The position numbers were made by a program, and so were the translations under genes. Of a stretch of DNA of 64,000 nucleotides, positions 33,379 to 43,510 are shown one piece after another. How positions within the stretch are numbered: the first letter of the stretch is position 1; the number at the start of each line of letters is the position of its first letter. This DNA comes from Sphingomonas sp. GM_Shp_1. Its GTDB lineage: Bacteria; Pseudomonadota; Alphaproteobacteria; Sphingomonadales; Sphingomonadaceae. The stretch covers positions 1 to 64,000 of the forward strand of contig NZ_JALNUR010000020.1 in the NCBI RefSeq assembly GCF_026540895.1. The letters run 5' to 3'. The notes under the pieces are model-generated. The model was not told the DNA's origin and made no database searches. It saw only the letters and a program-made list of their open reading frames with translations.

Positions 33379-34097
33379 GCCGGTTGCCGGATCAGCAGCG
33401 GGGCGAAGGGTCCGGCCTGGCGCAACTCGACCTTGCCCTGCCGCGCCAGTTCCAGAACGGCGAGGAAGCTGGAGGCCAGGGCCGACCGCCGCAACCGCGC
33501 GCTGCCGTCGGGCAGGAAGGTCTCGATCGCCGACCAGTCGATGCGGCTGCCGACCAGCATCGAGACCCGCTCCAGCGCGGCCTCCAGCGTCATCACCTGC
33601 CGGTCGGCGACGACATGCATCACCGGGCGGGTGCGGGCGTTGATGCGGCCATAGGCGGCGATCAGGTCATAGAGTTCGGCCTGCCACATCGCCTTGCGCT
33701 GCACCGCCAGGCCTTCTGGCGCGCCGCGCGGGAAGACGTCGCGGCCCAGCCGATCGCGCGCCATCAACCGCGCCCCCGCCTCGCGCATCGCCGCCAGCCG
33801 TTCGAGCCGGAGTTGCAGGCGCAGCGCCATCTCCTCCGGATCGGGCTCCTCCTCGGGCTGGCGCGGCAGCAGCAGCGCGGATTTGAGATAGGCCAGCCAT
33901 GCCGCCATCACGAGATAATCGGCGGCCAGTTCCAGCTGCATCCGCCCCGCCCGATCGACGAAGCGCAGGAACTGCTCGACCAGGGCGAGGATGGAAATCT
34001 GCCGCAAATCGACCTTTTGCGACCGCGCAAGCGACAGCAACAGGTCCAGAGGCCCTTCCCACCCGTCCAGATCGAGCGTCAGCTGTTCCCCCGTCAT
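33375..34097 (-). CDS. scpA: segregation and condensation protein A (kleisin)
   Basis: 240 residues. The N-terminal WEGPLDLLLSLARSQKVDLR is the ScpA signature that contacts the SMC head. MAAWLAYLKSALLLPRQPEE follows, and a C-terminal winged helix begins at SFLAVLELARQGKVELRQ. Coupled to scpB by a 4-base overlap; smc itself is elsewhere. Confidence 0.94.
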   Translation of the reverse strand: MTGEQLTLDLDGWEGPLDLLLSLARSQKVDLRQISILALVEQFLRFVDRAGRMQLELAADYLVMAAWLAYLKSALLLPRQPEEEPDPEEMALRLQLRLERLAAMREAGARLMARDRLGRDVFPRGAPEGLAVQRKAMWQAELYDLIAAYGRINARTRPVMHVVADRQVMTLEAALERVSMLVGSRIDWSAIETFLPDGSARLRRSALASSFLAVLELARQGKVELRQAGPFAPLLIRQPA

Positions 34098-34202
34098 CGA
34101 ACGGAACCTTAGCTTGGGGCGACCCTATTGGCGAGCCATGGTCGATCATTCCTCCCCAAGCTCGGCTTAGGGAGGACACAGGGTGATAGACATTCACGCT
34201 AT

Positions 34203-34337
34203 TCCTCCCCCGAAAGGGCAGGTGGCAGGCCGAAGGCCTGACGGACGGGTTCCGCGTTGGTGAGGTCGGCCAAGCTCATAGCTGGCTACACCCCTCCACC
34301 ATGCTCCGCATGGTTCCTCTCCCCTTGCAGGGGAGGA
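34203..34337. repeat. family A palindromic repeat (~135 bp)
   Basis: Same order of motifs as the copies at 19580 and 20876: CAGGCCGAAGGCCTGACGGA near the left end, ACCATGCTCCGCATGGT and CCCCTTGCAGGGGAGGA at the right. A further short palindrome (TCCTCCCC...TTAGGGAGGA, 34150-34176) lies just upstream. Together with the next element it fills the 509-base nagZ-scpA gap. Confidence 0.82.
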
Positions 34338-34380
34338 AGAATGATTGTGCAGCCGGATCTACATTCCGATATGCCCCTCT

Positions 34381-34580
34381 TTCCCTCGCCCCTCATAGAG
34401 GGGAGAGGGTTGCGCAGACTTGGTCTTTGCGCAGCAAAGGCTTAGTCGGAGCTGGGTGAGGGGTGGTGCGCTCGAAGAGCGCGCGAGCCTGCGGCTCGCT
34501 CGACCCCTCACCCAAGCTGCGCTAGCCAGCAGGCTGGCAACCTCCGCTACCCCTCTCCCCTGTCCAGGGGAGAGGGAAGA
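34381..34580. repeat. family B palindromic repeat (~200 bp)
   Basis: Contains GAGGGTTGCGCAGACTTGGT, GGCTTAGTCGGAGCTGGGTG, CTCACCCAAGCTGCGCTAGC and CAGCAGGCTGGC in order, with CCTCTCCCC-type hairpins at both ends. The element at 62812-63020 is the same sequence in the opposite orientation. No ORF supported. Confidence 0.85.
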
Positions 34581-34606
34581 AGGAGTAGCATGAACGTCGA
34601 TTGGCC

Positions 34607-35611
34607 CTAGTTGGCGAGAGCCAAGAGCGCGTCGCGGCGGGCGATCAGTTCGTCGAAATCACCCTCGCCCGGTCCGACGCTTGCCATCGCGCGGTCCAGC
34701 CGGGCGCGGGCCTGTTCGGTGATCGGGGGCACCCGGCCCGCAATCTCGACCATCTCGTCCATCCGCGCCCAGCAGTCGAGAACCAGATCGCACCCCGCCG
34801 CCAAGGCTCCGGCCGCCTTTTCGCCCGCGGTGCCGGACAGCGCCTTCATGTCGATATCGTCGGTCATCAGCAGTCCGTCGAAACCGATCCGCTGGCGGAT
34901 GACCTGCTCGATGATGACCGGCGACAGGGTCGCGGGGCGCTCGGCATCCCATGCCGGAAAGACGATATGGCTGGTCATGCCCATCGGCGCGGCGTTCAGG
35001 GTGCGGAAGGGCTCCAGATCGGCCTCCAGTTCGGCCTCGCTGGCGGTGACGGTGGGAAGCAGATGGTGGGAATCGACCAGCGCGCGGCCATGGCCGGGCA
35101 TGTGCTTGACCACGCCGACCACGCCCGCCGCCGCCAGCCCCTCCAGCATCGCCCGGCCCAGCGCGGCGACCTGCATAGGCTCGGCCCCATAAGCGCGGCA
35201 GGCGATCGCCTCGGTCGTGTCAGCTTGCGCGACGTCGAGCAAGGGGGCGCAATCGACGGTGATCCCGACCTCACGCAGCATCAGGCCCAGCGCCTGACCA
35301 TTGGCGCGCATCGCCTGGATCGCCGACATGGGCGCAGTGTCATAGAGTCTGGCGAAGGCCGGCCCCGCCGGGAAAGCGGGCCATTCGGGCGGCCCCATCC
35401 GGGCGACGCGGCCCCCTTCCTGATCGATCAGGATCGCCAGATCGTCCCGCCCCGCCAGGGCGCGCAGATCGTCGGTCAGCGCGCGGACCTGTGCGCGGTC
35501 GACGATGTTGCGCTTGAACAGGATATAGCCCGCCGGTTCGACCGAGGCGAAGAAGGCGCGCTCGTCGGGGGTCAGCACCGGGCCCGACAGGCCGAAGATA
35601 ACGGGGATCAT
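34607..35611 (-). CDS. nagZ: beta-N-acetylhexosaminidase NagZ (GH3)
   Basis: Removes N-acetylglucosamine from anhydro-muropeptides during wall recycling. 334 residues. GH3 signatures: ILFKRNIVDRAQVRAL, LIDQEGGRVARM, the NagZ-type catalytic loop VKHMPGHGRALVDSHH (general-acid His/Asp), and the nucleophile Asp in LLMTDDIDMKALSG. I chose ATG 35611 (MIPVIFGLSG); a longer reading into the upstream gap is not supported. Confidence 0.94.
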   Translation of the reverse strand: MIPVIFGLSGPVLTPDERAFFASVEPAGYILFKRNIVDRAQVRALTDDLRALAGRDDLAILIDQEGGRVARMGPPEWPAFPAGPAFARLYDTAPMSAIQAMRANGQALGLMLREVGITVDCAPLLDVAQADTTEAIACRAYGAEPMQVAALGRAMLEGLAAAGVVGVVKHMPGHGRALVDSHHLLPTVTASEAELEADLEPFRTLNAAPMGMTSHIVFPAWDAERPATLSPVIIEQVIRQRIGFDGLLMTDDIDMKALSGTAGEKAAGALAAGCDLVLDCWARMDEMVEIAGRVPPITEQARARLDRAMASVGPGEGDFDELIARRDALLALAN

Positions 35612-35663
35612 GGCAACAGGCTCCGGCCCCCCGCCCGGCATGGCGGGCGGAGGGCGTGATCGA

Positions 35664-36404
35664 TCAGCTGGCGACGAAGCAGCTTTCGCCCGCGACGCGC
35701 AGGCGACCGCAGATATCGGCGGCCTGGTTGGCCGAACCGGCATTCACTCGCAGACGGTACAGCGTCTTGCCGTTCGACGCGACGGGCTGGACCACCTTGC
35801 CCAGCGCCGCGACATAGGAGAAGCGCTTCGAGAAACGGTCCCAGGCCGCGTTGGCCGAGGACTCGCTGGGATAGGCGCCGAGTTGCACCATCGCGCCGTT
35901 GGCGGTCGGTGCCGCGGCGGGGGCGCGGGCGGCGGTGACCGGTGCGGGGGCGACCAGCTTGCCGCCCGATTCGGGCACCTGCGCCACGGCATTGCGACCG
36001 CCATTGGGCTCGGCGGGCTTCTGGACGACGCGGGTGCCGTTCATCGGTGCCTCGGGCACGGCGCGCAGATCGATCGCACCGTTGCCGCCGGGCTTGCCCG
36101 CGCTGGTCGCGATGGCGGTGTTGCCCTCGCCCTTCACCTTCAGCCCGCCCGGATCGGCCGGACGCACCTTGTAATCGCCCTCCGGCGCGGCGATCAGCGC
36201 GCCGCCGCCGTCCGCCGCCGCGCTATGCGCCTGCCATTTGTACAGGCCGAAGCCGACCGCCGCGAGGAAGGCCAGGCCCAATATGACCAGCGCCACCACC
36301 TTGCCGATGCCGACGCCCTCGGGCTCGTCCGGCTCGACGGTTTCCAGCCAGGGAAGGCGATCCTCTTCCCGGTCGTCGCCGCGCAGGTTCATCTCGTTCG
36401 CCAT
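35664..36404 (-). CDS. SPOR domain membrane protein
   Basis: 246 residues. A charged cytoplasmic N-terminus is followed by one membrane helix at about 34-55 (VVALVILGLAFLAAVGFGLY), a Pro/Ala/Gly linker, and a C-terminal SPOR domain (MVQLGAYPSESSANAAWDRF, to LRVAGESCFVAS). It probably localises to the septum through peptidoglycan. The ATG overlaps the argS stop by one base (TGATG). In sphingomonads this argS-SPOR-nagZ order is conserved. Confidence 0.9.
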   Translation of the reverse strand: MANEMNLRGDDREEDRLPWLETVEPDEPEGVGIGKVVALVILGLAFLAAVGFGLYKWQAHSAAADGGGALIAAPEGDYKVRPADPGGLKVKGEGNTAIATSAGKPGGNGAIDLRAVPEAPMNGTRVVQKPAEPNGGRNAVAQVPESGGKLVAPAPVTAARAPAAAPTANGAMVQLGAYPSESSANAAWDRFSKRFSYVAALGKVVQPVASNGKTLYRLRVNAGSANQAADICGRLRVAGESCFVAS

Positions 36405-38140
36405 CACTTCATCTCCGAAACCGCTTCGACACCCATGAGCGCCAAACCGTTACGAATGATTTGCCCGATCCCGTCGCTGAGGAAAAGACGCGCGCGTGTG
36501 ACCTCGGCATTCTCGGCGATCAGGAAGCGGCGGTCGGGTCGGTCGTTGCCGACATTCCACGCCGCATGGAAAGCCGCCGCCAAATCATAGAGGTAAAAGG
36601 CGATTCGATGCGGTTCGCGCGCCGCCGCCGCGGTCTCGACGATGCGCGGGAATTGCGCCGCCAGCTTCACCAGCGCCAGGTCTTCCGTATCAAGCAGGGA
36701 CAGGTCGGCCGCGCCGCCGCCATTGTCCAGGCTGATCCCAGCCTCCGCCGCGCGCCGCTTCAGCGAGGCGATACGGGCATGGGCATATTGCACGTAGAAG
36801 ACCGGATTGTCCTTCGACGCCTCGACCACCTTGGCGAAATCGAAGTCCATCTGCGCGTCCGAGCGCCGGGTCAGCATGGTGAAGCGCACCACGTCCTTGC
36901 CGACCTCGCGCACGACATCGGCGAGCGTCACGAAATTCCCTGCGCGCTTCGACATCTTCACCGGCTCGCCACCGCGCAGCAGGCGGACCATCTGAACGAG
37001 CTTCACGTCGAACTTGGTCTTGCCGCCGGTCAGCGCCTCGACGGCGGCGACGATGCGCTTGACGGTGCCCGCATGGTCGGCGCCCCAGATGTCGATCAAC
37101 TGATGGGCGGTCTGCGCCTTCTGATAGTGATAGGCCAGGTCGGCGCCGAAATAGGTCCAGGCGCCGTTCGACTTCTTGATCGGGCGGTCCTGATCGTCGC
37201 CGAACTGGCTGGAGCGGAACAGCGGCAGTTCGACCGGCTCCCAATCCTCGGGCGTCTCCCCCTTGGGAGCCTCCAGCACACCGTCATAGACCAACCCACG
37301 CGACCGCAATTCGGCCTCGGCGGCCTCGGGCTTGCCCGCCGCCTGCAACTCGGCCTCCGAGGAGAAGAGGTCGTGATGGATGCCGAGCAGCGCCAGATCG
37401 TCGCGGATCATCGCCATCATCGCCGCCACCGCGCGGGTGCGGAACAGGACCAGCCATTCGCTCTCGGGCGCGCTCACATACCGGTCGCCGAATTCGGCGG
37501 CGAGCGCCTCGCCCACCGGCTTCAGATATTCGCCCGGATACAAGCCCTCGGGGATCTCGATCGTCTCGCCCAGTGCCTCGCGGTAGCGCAGATGCGCCGA
37601 GCGGGCGAGGACGTCGACCTGGCCGCCCGCATCGTTGACATAATATTCGCGGATGACCTTGTGCCCCGCAAACTCCAGCAGGGTGGCGAGCGCGTCGCCC
37701 ACCACCGCGCCCCGGCAATGCCCCATATGCATCGGCCCGGTCGGATTCGCCGAGACATACTCGATATTGACGGTCACGCCCTCCCCGCGCGTCGAGCGGC
37801 CATAATCGGCCCCGGCCTGCGGGATCGCGGCCAGCTCGTCGCGCCACGCCGCATCGGTCAGCCGCATGTTGAGGAAGCCCGGCCCCGCGACCGAGACGCT
37901 CTCTACCTCGTCCAGCTTGCCCAGCTCGGCCGCAATGGCCTCCGCCAGCGCGCGGGGGTTGGTTCCGGCAGGCTTGGCGAGCACCATCGCGGCGTTTGTG
38001 GCGAGGTCGCCATGGCTCGCGTCGCGCGGCGGCTCCACCGTGACGTTGCGGCGATCCAGCCCGCCGGGCAGCGTGCCGGCGGCGACCAGCGTGTCCAGCG
38101 CCGCATCGATATGCGCGGCAAAGCGGGTGTAGAGGGTCAT
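36404..38140 (-). CDS. argS: arginyl-tRNA synthetase
   Basis: Class I synthetase, 578 residues. The HIGH-type motif is ANPTGPMHMGHCRGAVVGD and the KMSKS-type motif is VKMSKRAGN. An N-terminal Add-1 domain and a C-terminal anticodon-binding helical bundle (LFLSDGIGQIIRNGLALMGV) are present. ATG 38140 (MTLYTRFAAH) is preferred over an upstream in-frame ATG. Confidence 0.96.
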   Translation of the reverse strand: MTLYTRFAAHIDAALDTLVAAGTLPGGLDRRNVTVEPPRDASHGDLATNAAMVLAKPAGTNPRALAEAIAAELGKLDEVESVSVAGPGFLNMRLTDAAWRDELAAIPQAGADYGRSTRGEGVTVNIEYVSANPTGPMHMGHCRGAVVGDALATLLEFAGHKVIREYYVNDAGGQVDVLARSAHLRYREALGETIEIPEGLYPGEYLKPVGEALAAEFGDRYVSAPESEWLVLFRTRAVAAMMAMIRDDLALLGIHHDLFSSEAELQAAGKPEAAEAELRSRGLVYDGVLEAPKGETPEDWEPVELPLFRSSQFGDDQDRPIKKSNGAWTYFGADLAYHYQKAQTAHQLIDIWGADHAGTVKRIVAAVEALTGGKTKFDVKLVQMVRLLRGGEPVKMSKRAGNFVTLADVVREVGKDVVRFTMLTRRSDAQMDFDFAKVVEASKDNPVFYVQYAHARIASLKRRAAEAGISLDNGGGAADLSLLDTEDLALVKLAAQFPRIVETAAAAREPHRIAFYLYDLAAAFHAAWNVGNDRPDRRFLIAENAEVTRARLFLSDGIGQIIRNGLALMGVEAVSEMK

Positions 38141-38372
38141 CACATCGTCCGATCGGGGTAGCAAAGCGTTGCGCTCTAGCGAAATCGAAGCCCCGCTTCA
38201 AATCATGCCTTGATGGCCTGGTCGGACGATTGCGCTCAATGCATTCGATCGGAAATCCTTTGCAGTTGCCGTTCCATGCTGCAACGCAATATTTCGGTAT
38301 ACGAAAGTTTAAGCGCGAAAACGCGCGAGAGGACCTGATCCGGCTCAACGCCAACAAGCGGGAGTTTCGATC

Positions 38373-38672
38373 ATGCGCAAGACCATCCTGACCCTGGCCG
38401 CCATCGCCGCAGCCGCCATCCCCACCATCGGTGCCGTCGCCGCCGAGGGCGAGAAGTCGTTCGTCCATGAAGGCAGCACCTATGTCTACACCCGCACCAA
38501 CGCGAACGGCCAGGCCGTGATCGAAGGCCGCCGGTATCCGGGCAACGAGCCGTTCCGCTTCGTCGTCAAGGGCCACCGCGTGACCGGCACGACCGGCAAC
38601 ACCCAGGTTTCGTTCACCACCGACGAAGCCCGTGGCGCACTCGGCTCGGGCGTCGAGACCAGCGCTCGCTGA
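38373..38672 (+). CDS. small secreted protein, unknown function
   Basis: 99 residues. The signal peptide (about 1-23, ending AVAA) is followed by a mature part rich in beta-type residues: EGSTYVYTRTNANGQAVIEG and FRFVVKGHRVTGTTGNTQVS. No Cys. No family recognised. GGGAG upstream supports the start. It is divergent from argS and ends in a strong terminator, so it is transcribed alone. Confidence 0.8.
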   Translation: MRKTILTLAAIAAAAIPTIGAVAAEGEKSFVHEGSTYVYTRTNANGQAVIEGRRYPGNEPFRFVVKGHRVTGTTGNTQVSFTTDEARGALGSGVETSAR

Positions 38673-38695
38673 TCCGACTTCCCTTTCTTGGGGGG

Positions 38696-38737
38696 ACGGC
38701 CCGCGTATCCGATGGGATGCGCGGGCCGTTTTCGTTT
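38696..38737 (+). terminator. rho-independent terminator after the secreted protein gene
   Basis: ACGGCCCGCG pairs with CGCGGGCCGT, followed by TTTTCGTTTT. Confidence 0.9.
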
Positions 38738-38812
38738 TGGGCTCCTTGCTTCCCTCTCGCCTCGATCAGGAAGGAAGGCTGGGTGTGCCCGACAGGGTTC
38801 CGATCCAAGGGG

Positions 38813-39040
38813 GATCAGCATTCGTCAGGGTGAAGCTTCAAGCGAAGACGCCAGCTCTTTTTTGCGCGCAGAGGCGCGAAGGACGCAGAGAAATCAGGCA
38901 GGCGCGGCACCGCGCCTCACTGTTCGTCGGATGGCAAAGAAAATGGACTGCCATCGCCTGGGGCACGACATCTCTGCGTCCTCTGCGCCTCCGCGCGAAC
39001 ACATTCTTCGCGTCTTCGCGCGAAAATGAATGTCGATCCG
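38813..39040. repeat. family E long palindromic element, copy 1 (~228 bp)
   Basis: The left half has AAGCGAAGACGCCA, GCGCGCAGAGGCGCGAAGGA and CGCAGAGA. The right half has TCTCTGCGTCCTCTGCGCCT, CCGCGCGAAC and CTTCGCGTCTTCGCGCG, which is the imperfect complement, so the element can fold into one long cruciform. A second copy in the same orientation is at 43225-43449. It ends 3 bases from the stop of the next gene. It occupies most of the 370-base gap here. Confidence 0.85.
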
Positions 39041-39042
39041 CC

Positions 39043-39690
39043 TTAGAACCAGCTTCCGAAACGCTTCCAAAGCCGAGGGTAGCGCTTGGCGAGTTCCGCC
39101 GAATCCTCGCGAAACGGCTCGCCGACCGGCTGGCTCGGGTACGACCGGCCCTCCGCCCCCGGCATCCGCGCGACCGCCTGCCCGGTCTTCGCCGACCAGA
39201 CCTCCCCCGCGACATAGGCGAAGGATTCGAACTCCAGATCGTCATCCGCGTCCGGGATCGCCAGCTCGGCCAATCCATCGGGATCGGCAAGCACCCGGGC
39301 ATAGGCGTCGTGCCCCTGTGCGATCAGCCAGCTTCGGAAATATTCGAACCCGTCATCCGACGCGCCGCCCTTGGCGACATAGGCGGCACCCCATAGGTCC
39401 CAGCGATAGGCCCCGATCATCGCCTCGTCGAAATATCCCTGAAACGCGACGATCTGGGCGGGGGTCAACCGATTGAGCGAGGCGCGAAGGTCCGCCAGTT
39501 GCTCGTCCGCATCCGCACCCCAGGTGGCGGAGTGATCGACCAACGCCCAGAAATCGTCGCGGCTCAACGGTCCAGCGCCGATGCTGACGGGGGTGCGCTT
39601 GCCGCTTTTCGCCGGTCGGGCACCCCCGGCATAGGCGAAGAGCATCGCCAGCGCCGCTGCCACGATGCCCAGGACAAGAATTCCTCTCAC
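39043..39690 (-). CDS. DUF4240 domain protein with N-terminal membrane helix
   Basis: 215 residues from GTG 39690, preceded by a G-rich ribosome site. Residues about 2-20 (GILVLGIVAAALAMLFAYAG) are a membrane anchor or signal. The rest matches the DUF4240 pattern: DDFWALVDHSATWGADADEQ, LTPAQIVAFQGYFDEAM, DLWGAAYVAKGGASDDGFEY, FRSWLIAQGHDAYARVLADP. Family function unknown. Downstream of dgt on the same strand. Confidence 0.8.
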   Translation of the reverse strand: MRGILVLGIVAAALAMLFAYAGGARPAKSGKRTPVSIGAGPLSRDDFWALVDHSATWGADADEQLADLRASLNRLTPAQIVAFQGYFDEAMIGAYRWDLWGAAYVAKGGASDDGFEYFRSWLIAQGHDAYARVLADPDGLAELAIPDADDDLEFESFAYVAGEVWSAKTGQAVARMPGAEGRSYPSQPVGEPFREDSAELAKRYPRLWKRFGSWF

Positions 39691-39735
39691 CCCATCCCCC
39701 CTCAACCACTCCCCGATACGCCCGCGATCCCGGCG

Positions 39736-40902
39736 TCAGAATCCCTCAGGCAGGTCGATGTCGCCCACCACCTGCTGATAGCATCGCACGGCATAGCGAT
39801 CGGTCATGCCCGCAATGAAGTCCGCGATATGCCGACTGCGCGCGGGCTCTTCCTCTGGCAAGCGCTCCCGCCATTCCTCGGGGAGTTGGGACGGGTCGGC
39901 GCGATAGGCCGCGAACAGCCCCTTCACGATGCCATGCGCCGCATCCGCCGCCGCCAACTGGCGCGGGTGATGATAGAGATTGGCGTACATGAAGCGCTTC
40001 AGATCGCGCTCCTCGACCCGCATCGCGTCGGAAAAGCCGACCAGCGCCCGGCCCGCCGCGCGAACGTCCGCCACGTCCCCCACCCCGCTCTCGGCAATGC
40101 GGGCGCGCGTTTCGGCGACCAGATCATTGACCATCACCCCGATCTGCGACCGGATGAGTTCGCTCGCCAGCCTTTTGGGCGCGACATCGGGGAATTGCGC
40201 GCGCGCCGCGTCCCACCCCCGCGCGACCAGAGGCACCGCCAGCAACTGGTCGAGCGTCAACAGCCCCGCGCGCAAGCCGTCGTCGATATCGTGATTGTCA
40301 TAGGCGATATCGTCGGCCAGCGCCGCGACCTGCGCCTCCAGCGAGGCATGGCTTTCCAGATCGAGCGGAAAGCCCGCATCCGCCTCACGCAGCGCCCAGC
40401 CGGGATGGCGCACCGGGCCGTTATGCTTGGCCAGCCCCTCCAGCGTCTCCCAACTGAGGTTCAGTCCGTCCCAGCGCGGATAGGGCCGCTCGATCTCGGT
40501 CAGGGTGCGCAGCGTATGGCTGTTATGGTCGAAGCCGCCATGATCGGCCAGGGCGGCCTTCAGCGCGTCCTCGCCCGCATGGCCGAAGGGCGGATGGCCG
40601 ATATCGTGCGCCAGGCACAGCGCCTCGGTCAGGTCTTCGTTCAGCCCCAGGGTGCGGGCGATGGTCCGACCGATCTGCGCCACCTCCAGGCTGTGGGTCA
40701 GGCGGACGCGGAAATGATCGCCATCGGGAGCCATGAACACCTGCGTCTTGTGGCGCAGGCGTCGGAAACTGATCGAATGGATGATCCGGTCGCGGTCGCG
40801 CTGAAAGGCATCGCGCGGCCCGCGTTCCAGCCCCGGGGCCTCGCCATGGCGACGCCCCCGGCTTTGGTCGGGATAGGAGGCCCAAGGGGCGAAGCGGGTC
40901 AT
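39736..40902 (-). CDS. dgt: deoxyguanosinetriphosphate triphosphohydrolase-like HD protein
   Basis: 388 residues. HD-domain metal site: [14 protein letters not shown] (His), [18 protein letters not shown] (His-Asp) and a later Asp in [17 protein letters not shown]. The N-terminal [20 protein letters not shown] is typical of the dGTPase-like group 2. It hydrolyses dNTPs to deoxynucleoside and triphosphate; exact substrate preference is not visible. It lies 8 bases after the TPR/SPOR gene. Confidence 0.93.
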   Translation of the reverse strand: MTRFAPWASYPDQSRGRRHGEAPGLERGPRDAFQRDRDRIIHSISFRRLRHKTQVFMAPDGDHFRVRLTHSLEVAQIGRTIARTLGLNEDLTEALCLAHDIGHPPFGHAGEDALKAALADHGGFDHNSHTLRTLTEIERPYPRWDGLNLSWETLEGLAKHNGPVRHPGWALREADAGFPLDLESHASLEAQVAALADDIAYDNHDIDDGLRAGLLTLDQLLAVPLVARGWDAARAQFPDVAPKRLASELIRSQIGVMVNDLVAETRARIAESGVGDVADVRAAGRALVGFSDAMRVEERDLKRFMYANLYHHPRQLAAADAAHGIVKGLFAAYRADPSQLPEEWRERLPEEEPARSRHIADFIAGMTDRYAVRCYQQVVGDIDLPEGF

Positions 40903-40910
40903 GGCGATAC

Positions 40911-42998
40911 TTATTTCGCGTCGAGCCGGGTGACCGCCTGCCCCGCCTCGCTGGTCACCGGGAAGGCCGACACACCCTTTTTCGCCAATTGGTTGACGAA
41001 GGCGCGGGCTTCCTCGTCCGTCTTGAACGGTCCCGTCAGCACGCGGTGGGTGGCGCGAAGCGGGGTCTTGTACCCCTGTCGCCCGGCGAAGACGGTCGGT
41101 GCCTTGGCCTTGGTCGCGGCCCAGGCCTTGGGCAAGTCATCCTCGTTCGCGCCGCCCGCGACCTGCACCCAGATCCGCTCGGGATTGGCACGAGCGCGCT
41201 TCTTCTCCTCCGCCTCGGCCTTGTCGGCGAGCGCCTTCTTGGCGGCTTCGGCCTTTTTGGCGGCCAGCGCCTTTTTGGCGGCCGCGGCCTTGGCGGCAAC
41301 GGCCCTGCGCTCGGCGGCGGTCGGCGTGCGGGGGGCCGGATCGATGGTTTCGGCGGCCTTTTCGCGCGCCGCCTCGTCCCGTTCGGCCTTGGCCCGCGCC
41401 TCCGCCAGGACCCGCTGCGAGCCGCTGTTCATCGGCACATTTGCGGCGACGGCGGCGGGACGCTCGGGCCCTTCCACGCCGAGTTCGGACGCCGGGATGG
41501 AGAGATTGGCAACGATCCGCGCCAGGACCGAATCCTCGCGGACCGCATGCGCCGCGGCGAGAGACGGGCGGCGAGTCGTGGTACGCGTCGGGCGCGGGGC
41601 GGACGTGACGGTCTTTTCCGGCTCCGCCGCCGCAACGGCCACCGGCGTCGGGGTCGGCTCGCGGACGGCCACGGGCTCGGGCGCGGGGGTTTCGACCGTC
41701 GCGGGCAAGGGCTGGACCATCGCGGTCGAGCCACCGTTCGAGGGCGCCACCGTCGGCTGCGCAGCGGGCAGCGGCTGGATCACGGCACGCGGCGGCGTGT
41801 TCGACGCGACGGTGACGGGCGGGCGATTGGCTGCGGTCCCGCTGGGCGGTGGCGTGGTGGGCAAGGTGCTGACGAAGCCGGGCAAGGGCTGGACCATCTG
41901 CCTTGGCGGGGTCGCCGCGACCGCGCGGGGTTCCGAAGTCGGCGCTGGAGTGGGATTGACCGTCGCCGGAGCCGGAAGCGCCGCCACCTGCGTCGGGGCC
42001 GCCGTCACGGGCGGCGTCGGCGTCGGAGTGGCGGTGACGGGGGTCGTCGGCTGCGGGGTCGCCGCCGCCATCGCGACGCCACGATTACCGCGCGACGATC
42101 GCCCGCCCCGCCGCCGCTCCTCGCGCGTCGTCACGGGGGCAGCGACCGTTACCGGTGCCGCCGTCCGGGCCGATGCCAGCGCGACGGGTTCGGGGGTCAG
42201 CGCGGGCAGATTGGGGGCCAGCTTTGCATCGGCCAGCCGCTCCGGCGTGGCGCGGGTCTCGCCGAAATGCACGGCGAAGGCGCGATCGACGGCGGGCAGG
42301 CTCGGCAGGCGCTGGAAAAAGGGTTGCAGTCCCTGCGCCAGTTGCGGGGGCATCATCGTGCTGGCGATCCGCGTCGCTTCGGGCAGGTCGCCGCCCATCG
42401 CCAGGATGAAGGCACGCGCGCGCCATGCCGCGCGGTCGGTCTTGCGCAGCAACGGATCGAGCTGTTCCAACGCCTGTTCGCGCTGCCCCGAAATGCCCAG
42501 CGACAGGGCGTAGCGGCGAATCACCTCGTCATTCGCCCCATTGGCCAGCGCCAGCCGATAATCCCGCTGCGCCCGCCCCTGATCGCCGATCAGGTCATAG
42601 GCAAGGCCACGGTCGGCGGCGAACTTCGCGGCCGGAAGCCCCGCCGCCTCCGCCTGGGCGAAATAGCGCAGCGCCTCGCCCGGTCGTTCCGAACGCACCA
42701 GGATCGAGGCCATGCCCGCCTTCACGCGGGGATCGCGGGCATCGACCTTCTCGGCGCGCGCCAGCAGGGACGCCGCGCCGGACAGATCGTCGAGATGGAT
42801 CGACAATTGCGCCGCCTCGACCAGCGCATCGACGTTGCGGGGGTTCTGCGCGACGCGGCGCATCACGTCCCCCAGCTTGTCGGCATCGGTGGTGCCGGGG
42901 AGTGGCTGAACCACCTCCTGCGCGAGGAGGGGCACGGGCGCGGCGGCGATGGCCAGCGCGAGCGCGAGCGAGGCGCGGGGAAAGATTGCGAACGTCAT
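40911..42998 (-). CDS. large TPR / SPOR domain exported protein
   Basis: 695 residues from ATG 42998. The signal peptide ends LLAQ (about residue 27). TPR repeats span about 45-230. A long Pro/Thr/Ala linker (about 260-520) contains the phrase VQPLP repeated five or more times. A Lys/Ala-rich helix follows ([20 protein letters not shown]), and the C-terminal SPOR domain is [20 protein letters not shown] to the end. A divisome or peptidoglycan role is inferred. ATG 43013 is an alternative start. Confidence 0.88.
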   Translation of the reverse strand: MTFAIFPRASLALALAIAAAPVPLLAQEVVQPLPGTTDADKLGDVMRRVAQNPRNVDALVEAAQLSIHLDDLSGAASLLARAEKVDARDPRVKAGMASILVRSERPGEALRYFAQAEAAGLPAAKFAADRGLAYDLIGDQGRAQRDYRLALANGANDEVIRRYALSLGISGQREQALEQLDPLLRKTDRAAWRARAFILAMGGDLPEATRIASTMMPPQLAQGLQPFFQRLPSLPAVDRAFAVHFGETRATPERLADAKLAPNLPALTPEPVALASARTAAPVTVAAPVTTREERRRGGRSSRGNRGVAMAAATPQPTTPVTATPTPTPPVTAAPTQVAALPAPATVNPTPAPTSEPRAVAATPPRQMVQPLPGFVSTLPTTPPPSGTAANRPPVTVASNTPPRAVIQPLPAAQPTVAPSNGGSTAMVQPLPATVETPAPEPVAVREPTPTPVAVAAAEPEKTVTSAPRPTRTTTRRPSLAAAHAVREDSVLARIVANLSIPASELGVEGPERPAAVAANVPMNSGSQRVLAEARAKAERDEAAREKAAETIDPAPRTPTAAERRAVAAKAAAAKKALAAKKAEAAKKALADKAEAEEKKRARANPERIWVQVAGGANEDDLPKAWAATKAKAPTVFAGRQGYKTPLRATHRVLTGPFKTDEEARAFVNQLAKKGVSAFPVTSEAGQAVTRLDAK

Positions 42999-43224
42999 GG
43001 GACCATCACCCATAAAGCGCGTTTTCCCGCGCGCGGCAATGCCCATCGCATACCCCACGCGCCCGAGCGCTCCGGGCGGTCGACCAACAGGCGGACCGGG
43101 TGGCGGGCGGTCTGGTGTCCAGGCTGACGTTCGTCGGGATCATGGTCCGTTTCGAGGAGGCTGCTGTCTGGTTCGATCGACCTCCGTGCCCTTCCCGCGC
43201 AAACTGTCGCGACCGGGTCAGGTT

Positions 43225-43449
43225 GGATCGACATTCGTCGCGCTGGAAACCCAAGCGAAGACGCCAAGTCTTTTTGCGCGCGGAGGCGCGAAGGACGCAG
43301 AGAAATCATGCGCGCACGGCAGCGCGCCTCGTCAATCCTCAGTTGGTAAGAATGGACCGCAGTAGCCGCGAGCACGACATCTCTGCGTCCTCCGCGCCTC
43401 CGCGCGAACATATTCTTCGCGTCTTCGCGTGAGAATGAATGTCGATCTG
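43225..43449. repeat. family E long palindromic element, copy 2 (~225 bp)
   Basis: Near copy of 38813-39040 in the same orientation. Its outer ends GGATCGACATTC and GAATGTCGATC are complementary, extending the palindrome to the element edges. The 705-base gap between the TPR/SPOR gene and ftsZ contains this element, a half family A repeat and the ftsZ terminator; no gene is supported. Confidence 0.85.
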
Positions 43450-43510
43450 CTTCAGGATTTTGCGAAGCCCGCCCCCCGATCATCGGAATGCCCGTTCCTC
43501 CTACCGGGAC

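Noticed and set aside
34203..34580. CRISPR-like repeat array in the nagZ-scpA gap
   Set aside because: There are no regularly spaced direct repeats; the structure is palindromic and matches dispersed families A and B.
36461..38161. 566-codon open frame antisense to argS, and similar long frames antisense to glnE, ftsZ, ddl and the TPR/SPOR gene
   Set aside because: High GC makes opposite-strand frames stay open. They lack ribosome sites and family motifs and are rich in Arg, Gly and Pro.
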